Shown here: piece by piece, positions 59,946-64,000 of the stretch
Position numbering within the stretch: the first letter of the stretch is position 1
Layout: each line of letters begins with the position of its first letter
Origin: Spirochaetota bacterium
Lineage (GTDB): Bacteria > Spirochaetota > Spirochaetia > Sphaerochaetales > Sphaerochaetaceae
Length of the DNA stretch: 64,000 bases
Assembly: GCA_023401595.1 (NCBI GenBank)
Contig: JAEXDQ010000053.1
Coordinates: forward strand, 62,001 to 126,000
Reading direction: 5' to 3'
Position numbers and translations under genes: made by a program
Notes under the pieces: model-generated
Told to the model about the DNA's origin: nothing
The model's database searches: none
What the model saw: only the letters and a program-made list of their open reading frames with translations

Positions 59946-61199
59946 TCAGGACGGATCCTCTACGACATCCGCCGGAGACATTCCTGCGCCTGGACGTTGC
60001 CGTCCCCCTTTGTTGTATTTGTTGACCCCAGGGACATACCCGTCCATATTCGTGGCTTTGAGGATTTCCCGCCCCTTGCTGTTGAGCTTGAGTACGACTT
60101 TCTCGATCTCCCGCTTCTTCTTGTTCACGTCTTCGAACAACTCCTCCTGGAGCGGAGCGTCGCCCTTGTAGGTCTGGTATAATCCGACGCCGAGCAAGCG
60201 GACCGGGACTCCCGGCTTCCATTTCGACAGCAGCAGTTCCTTGGAGATTTCGTAAACCTGCTCCGCGCTGTAGATCGGGGTGGTCGGCGTCCGCTGGACG
60301 CTGAGCGTGGTAAAGTCGCTGAACCGGAGCTTGATTCCCACCGTCCTGCCCATCACCTGTTCCTCAAGCGACCTGAACATGACCTCGTGCGCCATCTGCA
60401 AAAGACATTGTGATAGCGTATCCCCGTCGGTGACGTCGATGGGGAAGGTCTGTTCGCTACTGATCGAATGGCTTTTCGCCTCTCCCGCGTATATCCCCGG
60501 ATCGATGCCGCGGCATACCTTGTACAGATATTCTCCCTGGGCTTGCCCGAAGTTTCGTTGCAACGTCTCCAATGGGTATTCCCGTAGTTGCGCGGTAGTG
60601 CCGATATGATGTTTCGCCAGGGCGTCGATGGTGCTTTTGCCGATTCCCCACAGTTTTTTCAGCCCGATGGCGTCGATGAACTCGACCTCCCTCCCTGGTG
60701 ATATCCTGCATAGCCCGTCCGGCTTGCGATAGTCGCTGGCCAGCTTCGCGATGAATCTGGAAGGGCCTATGCCTACCGAGATGGTCAGCTGGGTCTCCTC
60801 CTTCACCCGTCGCTTCAACAGCTCCGCCGCCTGACGGGGCAGGCCGTATAGCCGGCGAGTGCCCGTCATGTCGAGAAACGCCTCGTCGATGGAGACCTGG
60901 GTGATGTCGGGACTGAATTCCTCGAATATCTTCATGATCTGATGGCTTACTTTGCTGTACAGGGACATGTGGCCGGGCACCACGATAGCCTGCGGACACA
61001 GCCTCAAAGCCTGCGTCATCGGCATGGCGGAATGCACGCCGTATTTTCTGGCCTCATAGGAACAGGTCGAGGCGACGCTCCTGGGCCCCGTACCGCCGAC
61101 GATCAGGCATTTGCCCCGGTATTCGGGATGATCCCTCTGTTCGACTGAGGCGAAGAACGCATCCATATCGACATGAAAGAATACAGGTTCAAGTTCCAT
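59946..61199 (-). CDS. dinB: DNA polymerase IV
   Basis: A 417-aa Y-family translesion polymerase. HVDMDAFFASVEQ (catalytic Asp), YEARKYGVHSAMP, SIDEAFLDMTGT (catalytic Asp-Glu) and the thumb helix-hairpin IGLKKLWGIGKST are intact; the little-finger domain follows. A clamp-binding motif QEELFE lies near 345, and an unusual basic/Gly/Pro tail follows to 417. Confidence 0.94.
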   Translation of the reverse strand: MELEPVFFHVDMDAFFASVEQRDHPEYRGKCLIVGGTGPRSVASTCSYEARKYGVHSAMPMTQALRLCPQAIVVPGHMSLYSKVSHQIMKIFEEFSPDITQVSIDEAFLDMTGTRRLYGLPRQAAELLKRRVKEETQLTISVGIGPSRFIAKLASDYRKPDGLCRISPGREVEFIDAIGLKKLWGIGKSTIDALAKHHIGTTAQLREYPLETLQRNFGQAQGEYLYKVCRGIDPGIYAGEAKSHSISSEQTFPIDVTDGDTLSQCLLQMAHEVMFRSLEEQVMGRTVGIKLRFSDFTTLSVQRTPTTPIYSAEQVYEISKELLLSKWKPGVPVRLLGVGLYQTYKGDAPLQEELFEDVNKKKREIEKVVLKLNSKGREILKATNMDGYVPGVNKYNKGGRQRPGAGMSPADVVEDPS

Positions 61200-61226
61200 C
61201 GGGCCGTAGTAGCTCCTTCGCCTTCA

Positions 61227-62474
61227 TTATAACGTATGTTTCAAGGCTTCGAGACGATTGAATCTTGCGATAGCTTCATTGATGACGGTCTGTATCATCA
61301 TAGGCATATCGAAGCCTTCACAGGCTATCAGTCGTGGGTAATGGCTTGTCGCGGTCATCCCCGGCAACGTATTGATTTCATTGAGCAATATCCGCTTGCC
61401 GTCCAATATCGGCGGAACGTCGCACGTATCCTTGATGATGAAGAAGTCCACCCGCGCATATCCGTTGGCCCCGATGGCCTTGAACGCAAGCTTTGCATAG
61501 TGGCGGAGTAGCTGTGCGTCGTCATCTCCGATCGGCGCGGGAAGCTGCATCGTCGCGGGCTGATCGTCCCCGTATTTTTGGTCGTAGGAGAGAAAGCCCG
61601 TTTCATCGTGTCTGGGATTGCGTACCATTCCCGGGCCGCCGACTATCAACCCTTCTTCGAGCGATTCCAGCACGGCGCATTCGACTTCCTGCATCGGCGC
61701 GACCAAGGTTTCCAGCAATACGGCGTCGCAGACCTCGGCGGCGACCGCTATCGCCCTCAGCAGCCTGTCAGCGGACACGTCGTCCCGGTCGTTTTCTTTG
61801 CGATAGTCCAGCTGTTCCAGAATCGTCACCCCGACCGAGGAGCCGCCGGCCTCCGGTTTGACGACGATCGCGTCTCCCAACGTATTCCTGATCGTCGCCA
61901 TGAATAGTTCTTGACGGGTGGCGGGCAAGGGGAGTGACGCTACCGCCTCGTCGATGTACGACGTAATGAACCGCGGGATGTCTGCGTCGTCATCATCCCC
62001 CAGCCATGACAGGTCTTCCTGTGTCAGGAGGATGGAGGGCGCCACAGGGATCCGTGCGTCGGCGAACAGTCGTTTTGCCGTTTCCTTGTGCATTCCGAAG
62101 GTGCTGCTCGCGGCGTCGCACCCTACGCAGGGGAGGTGGGCGAGGTCGCACAGTCCTTGCAGTCGGCCGTCTTCGCCTTCGGTACCGTGGGCGACCGGCA
62201 GCACCGCATCGATAGCCAGCCGCGCATGTCCGTTCCAGAAGCCTTCTCCCGGTTTCACGTACACGCCGTCCCGTTCTTCCGGGACGATGGGGCCGGGAAG
62301 GGCGTCGATGGTCAGCGATGGATTTTGCAGATGCCAGGTCCCGTCCTTCGCTATGCCGATGCAGATGATTCCGTATCCAGCCGTCTTCAATGCCTTGAAG
62401 ACGTTTTTCGCGGAATTGACCGAGACCTCATGCTCCGTCGAACGCCCCCCGTATACCAAAGCGATGTTCATCAT
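61227..62474 (-). CDS. ddl: D-alanine--D-alanine ligase
   Basis: A 415-aa ATP-grasp ligase joining two D-Ala for peptidoglycan. Motifs: VYGGRSTEHEVSVNSAKNVF, LPVAHGTEGEDGRLQGL (activity loop), KPEAGGSSVGV (ATP-grasp), and LNEINTLPGMTATSHYP (metal Asn/Glu and omega region). It is about 50-100 residues longer than E. coli Ddl because of an insertion in the central domain. The ATG at 62474 overlaps the murE end (ATGA), so the two are co-translated. Confidence 0.92.
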   Translation of the reverse strand: MMNIALVYGGRSTEHEVSVNSAKNVFKALKTAGYGIICIGIAKDGTWHLQNPSLTIDALPGPIVPEERDGVYVKPGEGFWNGHARLAIDAVLPVAHGTEGEDGRLQGLCDLAHLPCVGCDAASSTFGMHKETAKRLFADARIPVAPSILLTQEDLSWLGDDDDADIPRFITSYIDEAVASLPLPATRQELFMATIRNTLGDAIVVKPEAGGSSVGVTILEQLDYRKENDRDDVSADRLLRAIAVAAEVCDAVLLETLVAPMQEVECAVLESLEEGLIVGGPGMVRNPRHDETGFLSYDQKYGDDQPATMQLPAPIGDDDAQLLRHYAKLAFKAIGANGYARVDFFIIKDTCDVPPILDGKRILLNEINTLPGMTATSHYPRLIACEGFDMPMMIQTVINEAIARFNRLEALKHTL

Positions 62475-64000
62475 AGAAAGCAACTCTCCTTGCAGGACGT
62501 CAGCCTGGTGATCTCCCGCTCTATCGTTTGCGTCTCGTTCCAAGGGATTTTTCTCCCTTGTGCGTATTCGATGCTCTGTTCATGCCCTTTGCCTAGGAAA
62601 AGTACAACGTCGCCCTCTCTGGCAGCACTCAACGCCTCGGCTATCGCTTTCGTCCTGTCCGGAATCAGATGTATCTCTCTGCGGCGGGCGAGTTCCTTTG
62701 GGATCCCTGATGCTATTTCTTCGAGGATCGCCATCGGCGGTTCGTTCCTCGGGTCTTCGTCGGTAATGTACAGGACGTCGCACCAGCGGGCCGCTTCCCG
62801 GCCCATCGGGGCGCGCTTGCTGGAATCCCGTTCGCCCGCCGCCCCGAACACCGCGAGCATCCGGGCTCGCGGCGCCAGCTTCCTCACTTCGGACATCAGG
62901 TTGTAGAAGGCGTCCGCGGTATGGGCGAAATCAACGACGATGGTGAATCCCAGCGTATTCGGTACCAGGTTGAATCTTCCTGAAACCCGCTTGATGTCTT
63001 GTAGTAGAGGAACGAGTTCCTCCATCGGCTTCTGTGTGATGAAATTCGCCGCGAGCAAGGCTTCCAAGGCGTTTTTCAGAAAAAAGGCCGGTCCCATAGG
63101 AAAGCTGTGGATCGTTGTCGGAGCCCCCCGCCAGACCGGGCCGGACAGGGTGAATCTGCACCCGTCCATGTCGGCTTCTACGACCGTGGCGCATAGGTCC
63201 GCCGTCTTCCGTTGCGCTTGTCGTTCGGCAGGAGCTGTAGGGGAGACGATTTCCACCGTAGAAGGGAGTACCGCGCAGGTTCTGGTAATTTTTGCATGCG
63301 TTCCCGCGGACCTGATTTGCGGTGCGTAGGCGTTGTCCTCGGGAAATACCAGCAAGGCGTCGCCGGTCATCCTCCGAGCCAGATTGAGCTTTGCGTCTAC
63401 ATAGGCGCCCAGGCTTTTGTGGAATTCAAGATGCTCCGTGGTGATACTGGTATAAATGGCGCAGTGGTATTCAAGTCCGGCGAGTCGGTCGTATTCTGTA
63501 CTCAGCGCATGGCTGGTCGTTTCCAGAATGACGGTGGCAAGTCCGTTATCCCTGCATCTGGCCAAGAACGCCTGAATCTCGAACGCCTCAGGGGTACTTT
63601 GCCGGTAAGGGCTCGGTCCATGGGTCGAGCCATCGTCCATCGTCACCGTCCCAAGGAGTCCCGCATGTACGCCGCAGGCCCGTAGCAGCTGCCAGAGAAA
63701 ATCACAGGTGCTGCTTTTGCCGTCGGTTCCCGTCACTCCTATCAGTCGCAACCCGTTTGCAGGGTAGTCGAACCAGGCGGCGGAGAATTTCGCGAACATC
63801 CTTCTTGGATGGTTCGTAACAAGATATTGTACGTTCATGGCCATGGTCTGCGGTTCCTTTTCGCAGACTATCAGTTTCGCACCCTTCGCTATGGCTTCCT
63901 CGATGAACAGGGAGCCGTCGGTATGGATTCCATTGAAGGCGAAGTATGCGCAGTTTTCTGTACAAGCTCTGGAATCGTAGGTAAGGGTGGTGAGGACACA
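62471..64000 (-). CDS. murE: UDP-MurNAc-tripeptide synthetase (MurE), 5' end outside window
   Basis: The frame is open to the right edge, so the start is missing; 509 residues are visible, beginning LTYDSRACTEN (the N-terminal MurE domain). P-loop GTDGKSST, substrate block ETTSHAL, the KLNLARRM carbamylated-Lys region and KGHEQ near the end are intact. The amino-acid specificity motif, DNPR in meso-DAP enzymes, reads DEDPRNE here. It adds the third residue of the peptide stem in the cytoplasm and is coupled to ddl. Confidence 0.92.
   Translation of the reverse strand, partial: CVLTTLTYDSRACTENCAYFAFNGIHTDGSLFIEEAIAKGAKLIVCEKEPQTMAMNVQYLVTNHPRRMFAKFSAAWFDYPANGLRLIGVTGTDGKSSTCDFLWQLLRACGVHAGLLGTVTMDDGSTHGPSPYRQSTPEAFEIQAFLARCRDNGLATVILETTSHALSTEYDRLAGLEYHCAIYTSITTEHLEFHKSLGAYVDAKLNLARRMTGDALLVFPEDNAYAPQIRSAGTHAKITRTCAVLPSTVEIVSPTAPAERQAQRKTADLCATVVEADMDGCRFTLSGPVWRGAPTTIHSFPMGPAFFLKNALEALLAANFITQKPMEELVPLLQDIKRVSGRFNLVPNTLGFTIVVDFAHTADAFYNLMSEVRKLAPRARMLAVFGAAGERDSSKRAPMGREAARWCDVLYITDEDPRNEPPMAILEEIASGIPKELARRREIHLIPDRTKAIAEALSAAREGDVVLFLGKGHEQSIEYAQGRKIPWNETQTIEREITRLTSCKESCFL

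Noticed and set aside
1..64000. tRNA and rRNA genes
   Set aside because: No T-arm/acceptor pattern or rRNA segment was recognised on either strand by eye; a tRNA scan would settle this.

Overview
The window is a dense bacterial chromosome segment of moderately high GC, with a visibly AT-richer patch at about 52.2-54.0 kb. No rRNA or tRNA gene was seen. Gene content suggests an anaerobic host-associated bacterium, probably a spirochaete of the Sphaerochaeta type: a purine/urate degradation cluster of the gut type, lipoproteins with LAGC/LAAC lipoboxes, tripartite tricarboxylate transport, and peptidoglycan genes with divergent motifs. This placement is an inference; no 16S or ribosomal protein gene is present to prove it.

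Region 1 (1-24.7 kb) is a purine-catabolism block. On the + strand it holds ygfK (5' end outside the window), ssnA, ygeY, a three-subunit molybdenum hydroxylase (Mo, 2Fe-2S and FAD subunits), an 8-oxoguanine-deaminase-like amidohydrolase, ygfM and xdhD. A seven-repeat beta-propeller lipoprotein follows, then the knotted carbamoyltransferase ygeW. Next come a degenerate metallo-beta-lactamase-like gene, a small DUF4190-like membrane protein, two divergent AzgA-type purine permeases and adenine deaminase. Together these import purines, deaminate them, hydroxylate them at molybdenum centres and open the rings.

Region 2 (24.7-37.5 kb) has a MATE exporter with a divergent MerR regulator and a textbook 19-bp-spacer MerR promoter, then an 11/22-bp tandem repeat. 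A FecCD-type ABC importer is split: ATPase and permease lie at 27.3-29.1 kb and the binding protein at 36.2-37.3 kb. Between them sits a GntR-controlled tripartite transporter island with two 2-hydroxyacid dehydrogenases and an HpaI-type aldolase. A direct-repeat box GTTGC-N5-GTTGC precedes ygeW, azgA-1, ade and the importer binding protein, with a one-mismatch copy before azgA-2. This points to one shared regulon and to a possible molybdate role for the importer.

Region 3 (37.5-48.7 kb) is housekeeping: proA-proB-(unknown)-amidase, pncB, serS, proC, trmL, a GyrI-like protein and uppP.

Region 4 (48.7-58.1 kb) is accessory and eroded: an ABC-permease remnant, tetR with a 31-bp perfect palindrome, an MFS exporter, an FtsX-type permease cut after 65 codons, and an AT-rich patch with one intact and one fragmentary DUF4143-type ATPase. 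It continues with a C39-like cysteine peptidase, a radical SAM/SPASM enzyme with a small ORF just downstream, and a coiled-coil protein of unknown function.

Region 5 (58.3-64 kb) holds an MFS transporter, dinB, ddl and murE (murE runs off the right edge).
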